A stretch of DNA of 64,000 nt from Eleusine coracana subsp. coracana (GCA_032690845.1 CM064423.1:33760370-33824369); one strand, 5' to 3'. Shown: positions 1-10,282, counted from the first letter of the stretch. Notes: generated from the sequence alone by a model not told the origin. A program made the numbers and translations.

Positions 1-1254
1 GATGATATCAAGGCTGAGATTATGAGGTTATATGATGCTAAGTTCATTATGCCTTGCCGATATTCAGAGTGGGTTTCAAATATTGTGCCTATTTTCAAGA
101 AGTGTGGCAAGTTGAGAGTCGGTATTGACTTTCGCCCGTTGAATAGGGCCACCCCGAAGGATGACTACCCGATGCCGATAGCAGATCTTCTGGTTGACGC
201 AGCAGCAAAGCATTAGATTCTCAGTTTTATGGATGGTAATGCTGGTTATAATCAGATTTTCATGTCAGAAGAGGATATACCGAAGACTGCTTTTAGGTGT
301 CCCAGGGCTCTTGGTTTGTATGAATGGGTTGTCATGATATTTGGTTTGAAGAATGCTGGAGCCACATATCAGAGGTCCATGAATTATATATTCCATGATT
401 TGATCGGCAAGCTAGTAGAGATTTATACTGATGATGTGGTATTTAAATCTAAAAGAATAGAAGATCGTATAGCTGATTTGCGGGCAGTACTCAAGAGAAT
501 CAGAAGGTATGGCTTGAAGATGAATCCAAAAAAGTGTGCTTTCGGTGTATCGGCTAGTCAGTTTCTGGGTTTTATCGTGCATGAAAGAGGAATTGAGATT
601 GGGCCAAAGAGCATGAAGGCTGTCAATGACATCGAACCGTCGATCAACAAGACATAACTTTAATCATTGATCGGCAAAGTGAATTTCATTAGAAGATTTA
701 TTTCAAATTTATCGGGGAAGCTTGATGTATTCACCCCATTATTAAATTTAAAGGTGGATCAAAGGTTTGTATGGGAGCCAGAACATCAAAAAGCTCTGGA
801 GGACATCAAGAAGTATTTGGTTTCACCTCCTGTGTTGGTGCCACCAAGAGAAGGATTGCCTTTCAAGCTTTATCTTGTGGCTGACAAAAAGTTGATTGGA
901 TCAACTTTAATTCAAGAACAAGATGGTAAAGAGAGGGTTGTGTTTTATTTAACCCGAAGATTGATTGATGTTGAAACCAGGTACACTGAGATTGAAAAAT
1001 TATATTTGTGTGTATATTTCTCATATGTGAAGTTGAGGCATTATCTGTTATCGGTTGAGTGTGTGGTGGTATGCAAAGCCGATGTCATCAAATATATGTT
1101 ATCGGCTCTGATTTTGAAAGGCAGAATTGGTAAATGGATGCTAGCATTGGCTGAATATGACTTGTCATATGAATCTGCTAAAGCTGTTAAGGGTCAAGTT
1201 CTAGCTGATTTAGTTGTTGAACATTGCGGATCAGAGGTGTTAATAGTGGAGCCG
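1..1254 (+). pseudogene. Ty3/gypsy pol fragment: reverse transcriptase and first RNase H (Tat lineage)
   Basis: This is the remains of a retrotransposon polyprotein that runs in from beyond the left edge. Two open stretches (22-657) show reverse transcriptase blocks: a fingers/palm region with FRPLN, then MDGNAGYNQI, then YTDD in place of the usual Y-x-DD catalytic box (about 427-438). From 667 the connection and the first, retroviral-type RNase H follow (LVADKKLIGSTLIQ, then TRYTEIEKLYL near 976-1011). In-frame stops at about 214 and 656 break it. The dual RNase H arrangement with the next feature places it in the Tat/Ogre group of Ty3/gypsy; that lineage call rests on established family architecture. 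The stops make it non-functional. Confidence 0.85.
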
Positions 1255-1623
1255 GTGCCACGGTTATTGTTTTTTGATGGTTCCGTGTGCAAGAATGGAT
1301 GTGGCATCAGACTTCTGATTATATCGCCTCGAGGGGCAAGGTTTGAATTTGCATTTGCTGTAGAGGCATCGACTAATAATCAGGTCGAATATAGGGCTGT
1401 TATCAAAGGATTGTAGATGTTGAAGGAAGCTAGAGTCGATTGTGTTGAAGTCATTGGGGATTCATTATTGGTACTCGGGCAGCTGGCACGAGAATTTGAA
1501 TGCAAAGATAATATATTAAGACCATTTTATGCTGAGTGTCAAGATTTGTTGCAATGCTTCAAGATAGTGAGGTTCAAGCATATCCCGAGGGAACAGAATA
1601 TGGAGGCAACTGATTTAGCATAG
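1255..1623 (+). pseudogene. Second (archaeal-type) RNase H domain of the Tat-lineage pol
   Basis: After the first RNase H comes a second RNase H fold: FFDGSVCKNGCG (first catalytic Asp, near 1269), NNQVEYRAVI (catalytic Glu, near 1387), an in-frame TAG at 1414-1416, then VIGDSLLVLGQL (third Asp, near 1456) and a tail ending IPREQNMEATDLA. These are the D, E and D positions of the additional archaeal-type RNase H found in Tat-lineage Ty3/gypsy elements and absent from chromoviruses such as the CRM-like copies elsewhere in this window. It ends at a TAG at 1621 where a Trp codon would be expected, so it is decayed. The family call is well supported; activity is not expected. Confidence 0.8.
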
Positions 1624-1785
1624 AAGGCATCGGGATATTAGCTAAGTAATGATGGCACGATTATTGAAATTACTGATGTCGATGAAGCCAAGCGAGTCAA
1701 TGTTGATAGGGTCAATGTCGATGAAGCTAGGCAAGCGGATTTTGATGAGATCGGTGTCAATGAAGGAGATTGGAGGATCAAGATA

Positions 1786-2907
1786 GTGCAGTACCTCAAG
1801 GATCCAACTCAATGTTCGCCTCAAAAGATTCCATATATGGCATTGAGGTATGTTTTATTAGAACAAAAACTTTATTATCGGACGATTGATGGTGTGTTGT
1901 CAAGATGTTTAAATCAAAAAGAAGCCAAAGTTGTTATGTGCGAAGTCCATGAAGGCATCTGTGGTACACATCAATCGGCCCATAAAATAAGATGGCTATT
2001 AAAGAGGATTGGGTACTATTAGCCTACTATGTTGGAAGATTGCTTTAAGTATTATAAAGGGTGTCAAGATTGTCAGAGGTTTGGAGCAATACAGTGAGCA
2101 CCGGCATCGGCTATGAATCCAATTATTAAGCCATGACCGTTTAGAGGATGGGGTATGGATATGATTGGCCAAATTTATCCAGTGTCAAGCAAGGGTCACA
2201 AGTATATTCTGGCGGCAACAAATTATTTCACAAAGTGGGTTGAAGCAGTGCCAATGAAGAATGTGATGACTAACGAAGTAATCAACTTTGTGAAGGAGCG
2301 CATTATTTACCGGTTTGGTGTGCCGCAGACTATAACTACTGACCAGGGTTCTGTGTTCACTTCGGAAGAGTTTCAAAGCTTTGCCGATAGTATGGGGATT
2401 AAATTGTTGAATTCATCACCTTATTATGCTCACGCCAATGGTCAGGCAGAGGCATCTAACAAGAGTTTGATCAAGCATATCAAGAGGAAGATTGATGAGC
2501 AACCTAAGAAGTGGCATACGATATTGGCTGAGTCACTATGGGCCTACAGAATGGTGTGTTATGGGTCTATAAAGGTATCACCGTATCAGTTAGTTTATGG
2601 ACATGAAGCAGTTTTTCCATAGGAAACAAATCTAGGGTGCAAAAGAATAGAGTTGCAAGATCAATTATCAGTCGATGATTATAGGCAGGTTATGTTTGAT
2701 GAGTTAGAAGATGTTGTGTTACATCGGATGAGGGCTCTAGAGAGAATTCAAGAGAATAAAGCTCGCGTGGCTAAATTTTACAACAAAAAGGTGGTACCCA
2801 AGAGTTTTGTAGAAGGTGGCCTAGTCTGGAAGTTAATGATGCCCATCGGTTCTAGAGACAGTCAATTTGGAGCATTTTCAAATGTGACAAAATTCCCATT
2901 TTTATAA
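1786..2907 (+). pseudogene. Integrase region of the Tat-lineage pol
   Basis: The zinc-binding HHCC segment is seen as HEGICGTHQSAHKI (about 1950-1990) followed by CKYYKGCQDCQRF after a stop at 2020. The catalytic core runs from MDMIGQIYPVS (first Asp, near 2155) through TTDQGSVFTSEEF (second Asp, near 2341) to NGQAEASNKS (Glu, near 2440-2466). From 2653 a basic C-terminal part follows (RMRALERIQENKARVAKFYNK), which is the usual link to the 3' end of the pol polyprotein. Stops at 2020, 2096, 2134 and 2620 disrupt it. Together with the upstream domains it gives the order RT, RNase H, archaeal-type RNase H, integrase. Confidence 0.85.
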
Positions 2908-3608
2908 GATTTAAAATTCTACTTTTATCATTCTATGATGTTGATATAGTTAATTGGCATAGATCACATAGAAAAATTTAAAGTTGCTTCACAATCATGT
3001 TTGCAGAGATTTTTATTTGCTAGTAATTAATTGAATTTGGTGGACCTCTATTATTTCATGCTCTACTGGATATGTGTGTGTTGGAGTGGAGCTCTCCCCT
3101 TCTTTATATAGGGCTCATAGGTCGGTACTGGATAGTAACCACCACGGAACCTAGGGCCACCGACGTTGCCCAAGAGCTGAGGGAGTGACACGTGAAAGGG
3201 GATGATGAACCGCCTCAGGACCAGGTTGCCTGACCTTCCCCTTGGTCGCCCGACCAGGGAGTGGGGCCTCTAGCCCTTTGCTTCCTCGGGGTGGCAGACA
3301 GGTGGGTCCTCTTATGTTTTAAGTCGGTGTTTTTCGGAGAAATCCTGTACAGCCACGTATGCAATCCGAGGAAAGTCCTGGTGGCACCGTCCCATTGGCT
3401 GGAATGGTGTTTTCCCGGATTATGCTCCTTTTCTGCACTTGTTTTATATCACATCCCTGCATGCACATAAATCTCTAGGACAAGTGGAATCTTACTATTC
3501 CTAACTAACATGCGGGTATGAAATGCTAAGTCTTCCTACTTGTATAGGTATACTCATGGTCAAAATTGGTATTTAACAACCGTCAATAGAATCCGAAGAA
3601 ACTTGTTT
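2908..3608. other. Long non-coding interval 3' of Tat pol
   Basis: No coding frame with recognisable homology is seen here. Tat-lineage elements usually have a long non-coding stretch between integrase and the 3' LTR, and this interval fits that. It includes a TATA-like run at about 3108-3115 (ctttatatag) and GC-rich sequence around 3120-3300, so an old solo LTR or other insertion inside it cannot be excluded. The short open frame at 3261-3470 has no domain signature. Confidence 0.4.
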
Positions 3609-4752
3609 CTTCCCTTTCTTTTTGTTGCCGCTTTGTCCTTCGGCGGCTAGATCAGCAACCTTCTACACAGCGCGTTGTTCTGTTGTTACCTTCTTCCTAT
3701 TTGTTGGGGGTGCAGGCGGAGTTGATCTTCCTGCTCTTCTTCTTCCTCTTTTGTTGCATCATTGTCATCTTCCTCCTGGGTGTTGGGTGCCCAACATTAT
3801 TTCCTTTTTTTCTCCTGCAAATTCTCCCTTAGCGGTAGTACCACTTTGAGGTACCTTAGTTTCATGATCCGATTCTCACGGGAACCCTGGTGCATGGTTT
3901 GGTGTAGCTCCAATTCCTTTGGGGTCATTGGGCCCAGAAAGTGCACGGATTTCTTTTGTACTTCCATGAGCTTGGTCTTCAGGAGCAGGGTGCAGTTCAG
4001 TTCTATCTCACCGGTCTCCGTGTTCTAGATGATGATGGGGATATGCCAGTTGGCCAATAGGAGGTCAATGCGAGCTGCACAAAATTCCTACACAAGTCAC
4101 ACATGCTGAGCCTTCAAGCGATGCCCATGAGAAGCTACACCTGGGACCGCAATGTACTGTCTTCAGGCACGAATAGTTGAGGATAGTAGAAACTTTTGGT
4201 GCTCCAGGTGTGTAAGTTACTGTTCGGGCCAACTTTGTCATAAAACCAGTTGGAAGCTATTTGTTTCTCCTAGTGTGCCTTCGTAACTTTTGTGGGTACG
4301 CTATGCTCATTGCGAGGCTGAAGGCTGGTCAAGGTGCATTGGATAGAGATGCTCCTGCTGCAAGGCCAAGTGAGTCCTGGTGAACACCCTGGCATGTGGT
4401 TTTGCCCCCTCCAATTGAAATGTCCATTCGAAGCACACCATCCGGGTGAATGTGTTCAGCGTCACTTGTTCGATCGCCAGCTCAAAGAGGTCAAGTACCT
4501 CTCCGATGAAGTCCATGTAGTGAACCCGAAGGCCGGCTTCGAAGAATCTCTCAAACATAACAACCCGGCAGTCACGTAGCTGCGGCACAGTCTCCTCCTG
4601 CTTCGACGCCTAGGCATGTGCAAACTCAAACCACTCATTTGGTGTTGCTTCGCATATGTCACTGTGTTGCGCCCGAGGTATGAGCTGCTAATCTTGGTCT
4701 CGCTCAATCTCCTCCTCTCTATTCCTGTGGTGGAGTTCTTCTTGCGAGCCAT
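3609..4752 (-). pseudogene. Antisense ORF of the Tat element, gag-like/plant-transposon-protein-like
   Basis: Read on the minus strand, an ATG at 4752 begins MARKKNSTTGIERRRLSE, and after frame changes a block reads VVMFERFFEAGLRVHYMDF (4551 downward), then LFELAIEQVTLNTFTRMVCFEW. This resembles the N-terminal block of a large family of grass retroelement-associated proteins that is often placed beside plant retrotransposon gag. Further on is a charged helical stretch (LLLKTKLMEVQKKS, then LRYLKVVLPLRENLQEKK, near 3990-3800) and a Lys/Arg-rich end. At least two frameshifts and several stops break it. It lies opposite in strand to pol and before the 3' LTR, the position known for extra antisense ORFs in Tat-lineage elements such as maize Grande. 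Confidence 0.55.
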
Positions 4753-4918
4753 GTCAGGTTGAGGGAGCCTTCGGCTGAATACGGCGTAGTGCATGGTCGA
4801 AAGTGCTGTCAGACAAGTGTCTAGAGCATTGGTTGGCTAGGGTTAGGCAGAAGTAGAATGACAGTAGACTCATGTCACTAGGGTTTGGTAGTGAAAATAA
4901 GCATGAGGGGGGGTGACT

Positions 4919-4937
4919 GGCAGGTTTATATAGCCAG
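4919..4937 (-). promoter_or_regulatory. TATA box for the antisense ORF
   Basis: On the minus strand the sequence reads GCTGGCTATATAAACCTGCC, a strong TATA element, about 175 bp upstream of the antisense ATG at 4752. A pyrimidine-rich, ATG-poor leader lies between. The spacing and strand fit a dedicated promoter for the antisense ORF; transcription itself is inferred. Confidence 0.5.
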
Positions 4938-5352
4938 CTACAGGCCCCTCGTGTTTTTTCCGCGAACATAGGATTTGCGGTCACGTTAATGGGTTGTTGA
5001 CATGTAGCATAGTTTATCTACTCGCGCAACGGTTGATCTTCTCGACAATGCGCATTTACTTTGGCCCTCGCGGGATTTACTACCCGGCACAGTCGCTCCT
5101 TTGGATTCCCCAAGGTCATGCATTTATTATGGTTGTTCGTGGTTCGGTTATTAAAGTCACCATGAGACGTTGGAAATAGTGTTGTGTTCATGATGGTGTC
5201 TCAATGTTTGGCTCATCAATAAACTCAGTTATCAAAGCCTTCAGATGGGAATCACCCCTTCAATGTTATGACAATCTTCGGTCTAACAAACATCCATGGT
5301 TTCACCCTATTGGATGCTGAAGCAATCCTGCAGATGGCCTCCGGGCAGGCTC

Positions 5353-5430
5353 GAAAAGGGGGGGGTGGTAGTGCAGACTAGGTGTGGTCATCTCTTATAA
5401 CAGTTTTGGTCCTGCTAAAGGTGGATCTCA
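5353..5430 (+). repeat. Polypurine tract and first segment of the Tat element 3' LTR
   Basis: A purine run GAAAAGGGGGGGGTGG at 5353-5368 is followed at once by a TG start (5372), the layout of a plus-strand primer site directly before a 3' LTR. The LTR sequence then runs to 5430, where the CRM-like composite is inserted. Its continuation is inferred at 10283-10704 and again from about 17230, because the sequence across the two insertions joins smoothly and short flanking repeats are seen at both. The LTR end cannot be fixed because the 5' partner lies outside the window. Confidence 0.45.
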
Positions 5431-5730
5431 TGATGAGGACATCAACGACATACGAATAATGACGACGGAAGATGGTGCGCCAAACCAAGTTGTCACGCCT
5501 CCACCTCTCGTCGCCGCGCCCCCTCGAGTTACAGATCCATCTTCTAACGAGATGACGACGTACAAGGTCCCAATCTCTAGAGCTCGAGCCCAGGAATTGA
5601 AGATGGTTTTGATGCTAAGGAACGACGGCCCAGGATGACGCCGCCCGAAGGCCCATATGGCCCAAGTTGGGCGACCCCCTCTCCACCGCGTGCCTCTCCA
5701 CTTCAGCCGGCCCTAGATGCCTCGTCCTCC
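5431..5730 (+). repeat. Truncated LTR of the CRM-like family (5' 300 bp)
   Basis: It starts TGATGAGGACATC like every other LTR of this family in the window and matches their first part, including the coding tail of pol that ends at a TGA near 5636. At about 5728-5731 it changes directly into integrase sequence; the junction shares TCCC with both parents, pointing to a microhomology-mediated deletion of the rest of the LTR plus leader, gag and RT. Confidence 0.75.
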
Positions 5731-6655
5731 CTCTTCTCCTTGGCATGATATTTCGATGGATTTTGTTTTGGGATTGCCTCGCACTAAGAAGGGGAGGGAC
5801 AGTATTTTTGTGGTTGTTGACCGTTTCTCTAAAATGGCTCACTTTATACCTTGTCATAAAACTGATGATGCCTCAAATGTTGCTGAATTGTTCTTTAGAA
5901 AGATTGTTAGATTGCATGGAATTCCTAAAACAATTGTCTCTGATCGTGATGCTAAGTTTCTTAGTCATTTTTGGCGTTCTCTTTGGAATAAATTAGGAAC
6001 TAAGCTGCTGTTTAGTACTACTTGTCATCCTCAAACGGATGGGCAAACTGAGGTAGTAAATAGAACTTTGTCTGCTATGTTTAGAGCTGTTATAGATAAA
6101 AACTTGAGACGTTGGGAAGATTGTTTACCTCATGTTGAATTTGCTTATAATCGTGCTACATATTCTGCCACTAAGATGTGTCCTTTTGAGGTTGTTTATA
6201 GCTATGTTCCTAGGGCGCCTATTGATTTGTTTGCTATTGATGCTGAAGATGAACCACATCTTGATGCTCTTGCTCATATTGATCACATGAAACAATTGCA
6301 TGAAGAAACATAACACAACATTACCGTTGCTAATAAAAAGTATCAAGTTGCTGGTAGTAAAGGTAGAAAACAAATTTCTTTTGAGCCTGGTGATTTGGTT
6401 TGGTTGCACTTGCGTAAAGATAGATTTTCTACTTTGCGTCGTTCTAAACTGATGCCTCGTGCTGCAGGTCCTTTTAAAGTGCTAACCAAGATTAACGATA
6501 ATGCTTATGTTCTTGACTTGCCCATGGAGTTTGGTGTTTCCACTAGTTTTAATGTTGTAGATTTGAAACCATACTTGGGTGAGGATGATGAGTTGCCGTC
6601 GAGGACGACTTCACTTCAAAAAGGGGAGGATGATGAGGACAACAACGACATATGA
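5731..6655 (+). pseudogene. CRM-like integrase core and C-terminal region
   Basis: From the deletion junction the frame reads WHDISMDFVLGLPRTKKG (first catalytic Asp near 5756), VSDRDAKFLSHFW (second Asp near 5938) and TDGQTEVVNRTL (Glu near 6050), the DDE triad of a retroviral-type integrase. This matches the CRM clade closely. A stop at 6311 interrupts, then the GPY-type tail resumes (FEPGDLVWLHLRKDRF, LPMEFGVSTSFNVVDLKPYLG) and enters the next LTR at 6631, ending at a stop at 6653. The zinc-binding domain and all upstream pol are deleted. Confidence 0.8.
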
Positions 6656-7270
6656 ATAATGACGACGGAAGATGGCGCGCCAAACCAAGCTGTCACACCT
6701 CCACCTCTCGTCGTCGCGCCTCCTCGAGTTACGGATCCATCTTCTAACGAGACGACGAAGTACAAGGGCCCAATCACTAGAGCTCGAGCCCAGGAATTGA
6801 AGACGGTTTTGATGCTAAGGAACGACGGCCCACGATGACGCCGCCCGAAGGCCCACGTGGCCCAAGTCGCGCGACTCCATCTCCACCGCACGCCTCTCTA
6901 CTTCAGCCGGCCCTAGATGCCTTGTCCTCCCCCTATTTAGTCAAGGGCTGCGCCCCTTGCAATCTTTGAGTTTTGTTTTAAGTTTAGCTTAGCTATACAT
7001 CCGTCTCTCGACGTGAATTCAGAACTCCACCTTCGTGCAATACATCAGATTGCTCGACTCTAATTCTTTTTCGTTCTTTGATTGCGCGTAAGAATTGATC
7101 CTCGTGATCAGGTTGATCTTGTTTACCGCAAGGTTAATATCCTCCGGAAGTTGGTTCAGCGATTGCATTGGCGCTTCGGCTTGCTCGTCGTAGTCGGATC
7201 GTGAGGGTCGACATCCACCAAATCGAAGTTATCTCCACTCGCTGAAAGATCGGGCACTCTACACCTATCA
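6631..7270 (+). repeat. Full LTR of the CRM-like family (middle copy)
   Basis: This 640-bp LTR begins TGATGAGGACAAC and ends CACCTATCA, the same termini as the other copies. Its first 200 bp continue the pol frame. It contains a CTATTTAG TATA-like motif (about 6933) and the conserved R/U5 part. It is followed by leader sequence, but about 220 bp that include the primer binding site in the 43571 copy are missing right after it. Confidence 0.85.
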
Positions 7271-7972
7271 GTTTTCACCATCACAGTTTGCTTTCCACCG
7301 CATCTGTTTACCCCGTCTCGCTCTTCTACTTGGCTGATCGCTTGCCAAGTTGTGGTCAGCCGATCGCTTGCCTCACAAAAGCGCTTGTGCTTAATTGCTC
7401 ATTTGCTTAATTGCTCAAAAAAGCTGTGTTTCATCGTTTTCTTCCTATCATCGTTTTCTTTTAATTACCGTTCTACCCCTGCCTCAAAAAAAAGCGCTTG
7501 TGCTTAATTGCTCATTTCAGGTCTTATTGTTTATATTTTTAGAAAAAAGGTATAAAAAAGAAAAAAAAGAAAAAGAAAGAAAAAAAAGAGAAAAAAGAGC
7601 GACCGAGCAACACAGGCGACGCGTTCTTGCCGCACTTTGTTTTGATCCTTCTTCCTTCCTCTTGCACTTGTGCCGGCAGCAATCTTTTCACGTTTAGCAC
7701 CATTATTGAGCTTTGCAATTATTGTTTGAATTGTGCTAACCCTTGGATTGAGTGCAGCCTCCCAGCCCCACAAATTTTCTACTTCGAGCAGGTTTTTATT
7801 TCACCACGCAATCGCTCCTCCAATCTTCCACCGGTTTTACTTGTGGTTGCAGTTCACGCTTGCGTGCTTGGTAAGGACGGGTAAGAATTTGATAACAGTT
7901 TTTTGATTGAGCTTTTCATCCACCACTCACGTCTCATCGTAGGACCTAGCTTTTTGTATTGCTTGTGTTTCC
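7271..7972 (+). other. Rearranged CRM-like leader between LTR and gag
   Basis: This matches the leader of the copy at 44212-45195 but lacks its first part, including the primer binding site, and shows local rearrangement: a repeated motif gcttaattgctcattt occurs at about 7390, 7403 and 7503. An A-rich, G-interspersed tract lies at 7540-7600. No separate ORF here looks real; the short frames are low-complexity. Confidence 0.6.
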
Positions 7973-9850
7973 ATGGCAGAAAACAGCTCGAAGTCGGAGG
8001 AGCTCACCCTCCAGGATGTCCAGGTGCAGGTTGATGGTCTACAAAACGACATGAAGACGATGCACGAGAGATTTGACTCTACGGTCACTTCGTCGAATGA
8101 ACGTTTTGATCAGCTCGACCTCGCTGATACGGCTGCCCGCACCACGCTCGCGACGATCAGGACTCGTCTTGAGGCCGTGTCGACGCAGCTTGGGACCATG
8201 ATGACGCAGCACACGGAGTTGCAAAATGCACGTGACTATGGCGCCGACACCGAGCAAGACGACGACAATCGCCGTGGTCGTGCTCGTAGGGTACGTGTTC
8301 CTATTAATGATTCTTTTGCCAAAATAAAATTTCGTGTTCCCACTTTTAATGGCAAATATGATCCGGGTGCTTATCTTGATTGGGAATTAGAGGTGGAACA
8401 AAAATTTGCATGCCATGATATTCCTGCTAATTTACAAGTTAAGGCTGCTATTAGTGAATTTACTGAATTTGCTTTACTTTGGTGGCGTGAGTATAGACAA
8501 AGATATCCTGATAATATTCCAGCCACTTGGACGGCATTAAAAGCTGCTATGCGTCATCGTTTTGTGCCGTCATATTATGCTAGAGATTTGCTTAATCAAA
8601 TGCAGCGTTTTCAACAAGGTTCATTTTCCGTAGAGGATTATTATCAATCTTTGCAAAAGGGTATGATTCGCTGTGGTTTAGTTGAACTGGATGATGCTGC
8701 TATGGCTCGCTTTAGGGGTGGGTTAAATCATGAAATTCAGAATATTCTTGATTATAAGAATTATGATGATATGACCACCTTATTTGAATATGCTTGTAAA
8801 CCTGAACGTGAAGTGCAGGATCGACAATCTTCGTCAAGACCTAACATTTTTGTAGGGTCCAAGACGCCTTCAGCTCCACGGTCGACACCTCCTTCCACGT
8901 CGCGCGACCACTCCTCGACCACGTCCAAGTCGAGTGCCCCATCCACGGCCAAATCTACCTCGATCGTGCTGTCCTGCTCGTCGTCTGGACGAGCTCGTGA
9001 TATTCAGTGTCACCGTTGCCGAGGATTTGGTCATGTGATACATGATTGTCCAAATAAACGAACTATGTTGATTCGTGACGACGGTGGGTATTCTTCTGCT
9101 AGTGATTCTGAGGATATTCAGCAGACTATGCTTGCCACTAATCATGCAGATAATACGGAGCTTCATGTCGACTCTAGTGCCACCGACAGGTATGCAACTC
9201 TTGTTGTGCAGCGTGTTCTTAGTACAAAGGTCGTTCAGGATGAAAAGCATCAGCGCCACAACATTTTTCATATCAAAGACGTTGTGCAAGAACGAGCGGT
9301 CCGTATAATCATCGATGGTGGCAGTTGCAACATTACCGTTGCTAATAAAAAGTATCAAGTTGCTGGTAGTAAAGGTAGAAAACATATTTTTTTTGAACCT
9401 GGTGATTTGGTTTGGTTGCACTTGCGTAAAGATAGATTTCCTACTTTGCGTTGTTCTAAATTGATGCCTCGTGCTGCTGGTCCTTTTAAAGTGCTAACCA
9501 AGATTAGCGATAAAGCTTATCTTCTTGACTTGCCCATGGAGTTTGGTGTTTCCACTAGTTTTAATGTTGCAGATTTGAAACCATACTTGGGTGAGGATGA
9601 TGAGTTGCCGTCGAGGATGACTTCATATCAAGAAGGAGAGGATGAGGAGGATATCAATGACATACGAATAACGACGACGGAAGATGGCGCGCCAAACCAA
9701 GTTGTCACGCCTCCACCTCTCGTCGTCGCGCCCCCTCGAGTTACGGATCCATCTTCTAACGAGATGATGACGTACAAGGTCCCAATCACTAGAGCTCAAG
9801 CTCAGGAATTGAAGACGGTTTTGATGCTAAGGAACGACGGCCCAGGATGA
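7973..9850 (+). CDS. In-frame gag-protease-integrase-tail fusion of the CRM-like family
   Basis: One uninterrupted 625-codon frame. Residues 1-95 form a charged, helical N-terminus (MAENSSKSEELTLQDVQ), residues about 110-290 are the retrotransposon gag domain (PTFNGKYDPGAYLDWE, FALLWWREYRQRYPD, FQQGSFSVEDYYQSLQKG), residues about 345-360 a CCHC knuckle (CHRCRGFGHVIHDC), and residues about 446-456 the protease active site (IIIDGGSCN). There the frame jumps, through a shared CAACA, into the integrase tail (ITVANKKYQVAGSK ... DLKPYLGEDDELPS) and the LTR-encoded end TRAQAQELKTVLMLRN. All of RT, RNase H and the integrase core is deleted. The fusion keeps frame, unlike every other copy here. It resembles non-autonomous CRM/CRR derivatives known from rice. 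Whether it is expressed cannot be seen. Confidence 0.75.
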   Translation: MAENSSKSEELTLQDVQVQVDGLQNDMKTMHERFDSTVTSSNERFDQLDLADTAARTTLATIRTRLEAVSTQLGTMMTQHTELQNARDYGADTEQDDDNRRGRARRVRVPINDSFAKIKFRVPTFNGKYDPGAYLDWELEVEQKFACHDIPANLQVKAAISEFTEFALLWWREYRQRYPDNIPATWTALKAAMRHRFVPSYYARDLLNQMQRFQQGSFSVEDYYQSLQKGMIRCGLVELDDAAMARFRGGLNHEIQNILDYKNYDDMTTLFEYACKPEREVQDRQSSSRPNIFVGSKTPSAPRSTPPSTSRDHSSTTSKSSAPSTAKSTSIVLSCSSSGRARDIQCHRCRGFGHVIHDCPNKRTMLIRDDGGYSSASDSEDIQQTMLATNHADNTELHVDSSATDRYATLVVQRVLSTKVVQDEKHQRHNIFHIKDVVQERAVRIIIDGGSCNITVANKKYQVAGSKGRKHIFFEPGDLVWLHLRKDRFPTLRCSKLMPRAAGPFKVLTKISDKAYLLDLPMEFGVSTSFNVADLKPYLGEDDELPSRMTSYQEGEDEEDINDIRITTTEDGAPNQVVTPPPLVVAPPRVTDPSSNEMMTYKVPITRAQAQELKTVLMLRNDGPG

Positions 9851-10282
9851 CACCGCCCGAAGGCCCACGTGGCCCAAGTTGCACGACCCCCTCTCCTCCG
9901 CGCGCCTCTCCACTTCAGCCGACCCTAGATGCCGCGTCCTCCCCCTATTTAGTCAAGGGCTGTGCCCCTTGCAATCTTTGAGTTTTGTTTCAAGTTTAGC
10001 TTAGCTATACATCCGTCTCTCGACGTGAATTCAGAACTCCACCTTCGTGCAATACATCAGATTGCTCGCCTCTAATTCTTGCTCGTTCTTCGATTGCGTG
10101 TAAGAATTGATCCTCGTGATCAGGTCGATCTTGTTTACCGCAAGGTTAATATCCTCCGAAAGTTGGTTCAGCGAGTGCATTGGCGCTTTGGCTTGCTCGT
10201 CGTAGTCGGATCGTGAGGGTCGACATCCACCAAATCGAAGTTATCTCCACTCGCCGAAAGATCGGGCACTGTACACCTATCA
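9643..10282 (+). repeat. LTR of the CRM-like family (3' copy of the composite)
   Basis: This 640-bp copy starts TGAGGAGGATATC (a T-to-G change in the fourth base compared with the family) and ends CACCTATCA. A purine-rich AAGAAGGAGAGGA sits just before it as the polypurine tract. The pol frame of the fusion ORF enters it and stops at 9848. It is followed by TCTCC and then by the interrupted Tat LTR. Confidence 0.85.

Larger units (their letters stand above)
5431..10282 (+). mobile_element. Composite CRM-like Ty3/gypsy insertion, LTR-body-LTR-body-LTR
   Basis: Three LTR copies of one family lie in the same direction: a partial one (5431-5730), a full one (6631-7270) and a full one (9643-10282). 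The first interval holds only integrase; the second holds leader, gag and an integrase tail. Outer flanks are TCTCA before 5431 and TCTCC after 10282, a near-match that suggests one original insertion event. The middle LTR is not followed by a primer binding site. The simplest reading is unequal recombination or tandem duplication followed by internal deletions with short microhomology. The pol type is that of the CRM clade, whose 3' coding end lies in the LTR. Confidence 0.7.

Noticed and set aside
7395..7884. Open frames in the CRM-like leader
   Set aside because: Low-complexity Lys/Arg or Phe/Leu runs from an A-rich tract; the same positions in the 44.2-45.2 kb leader are not conserved as proteins.
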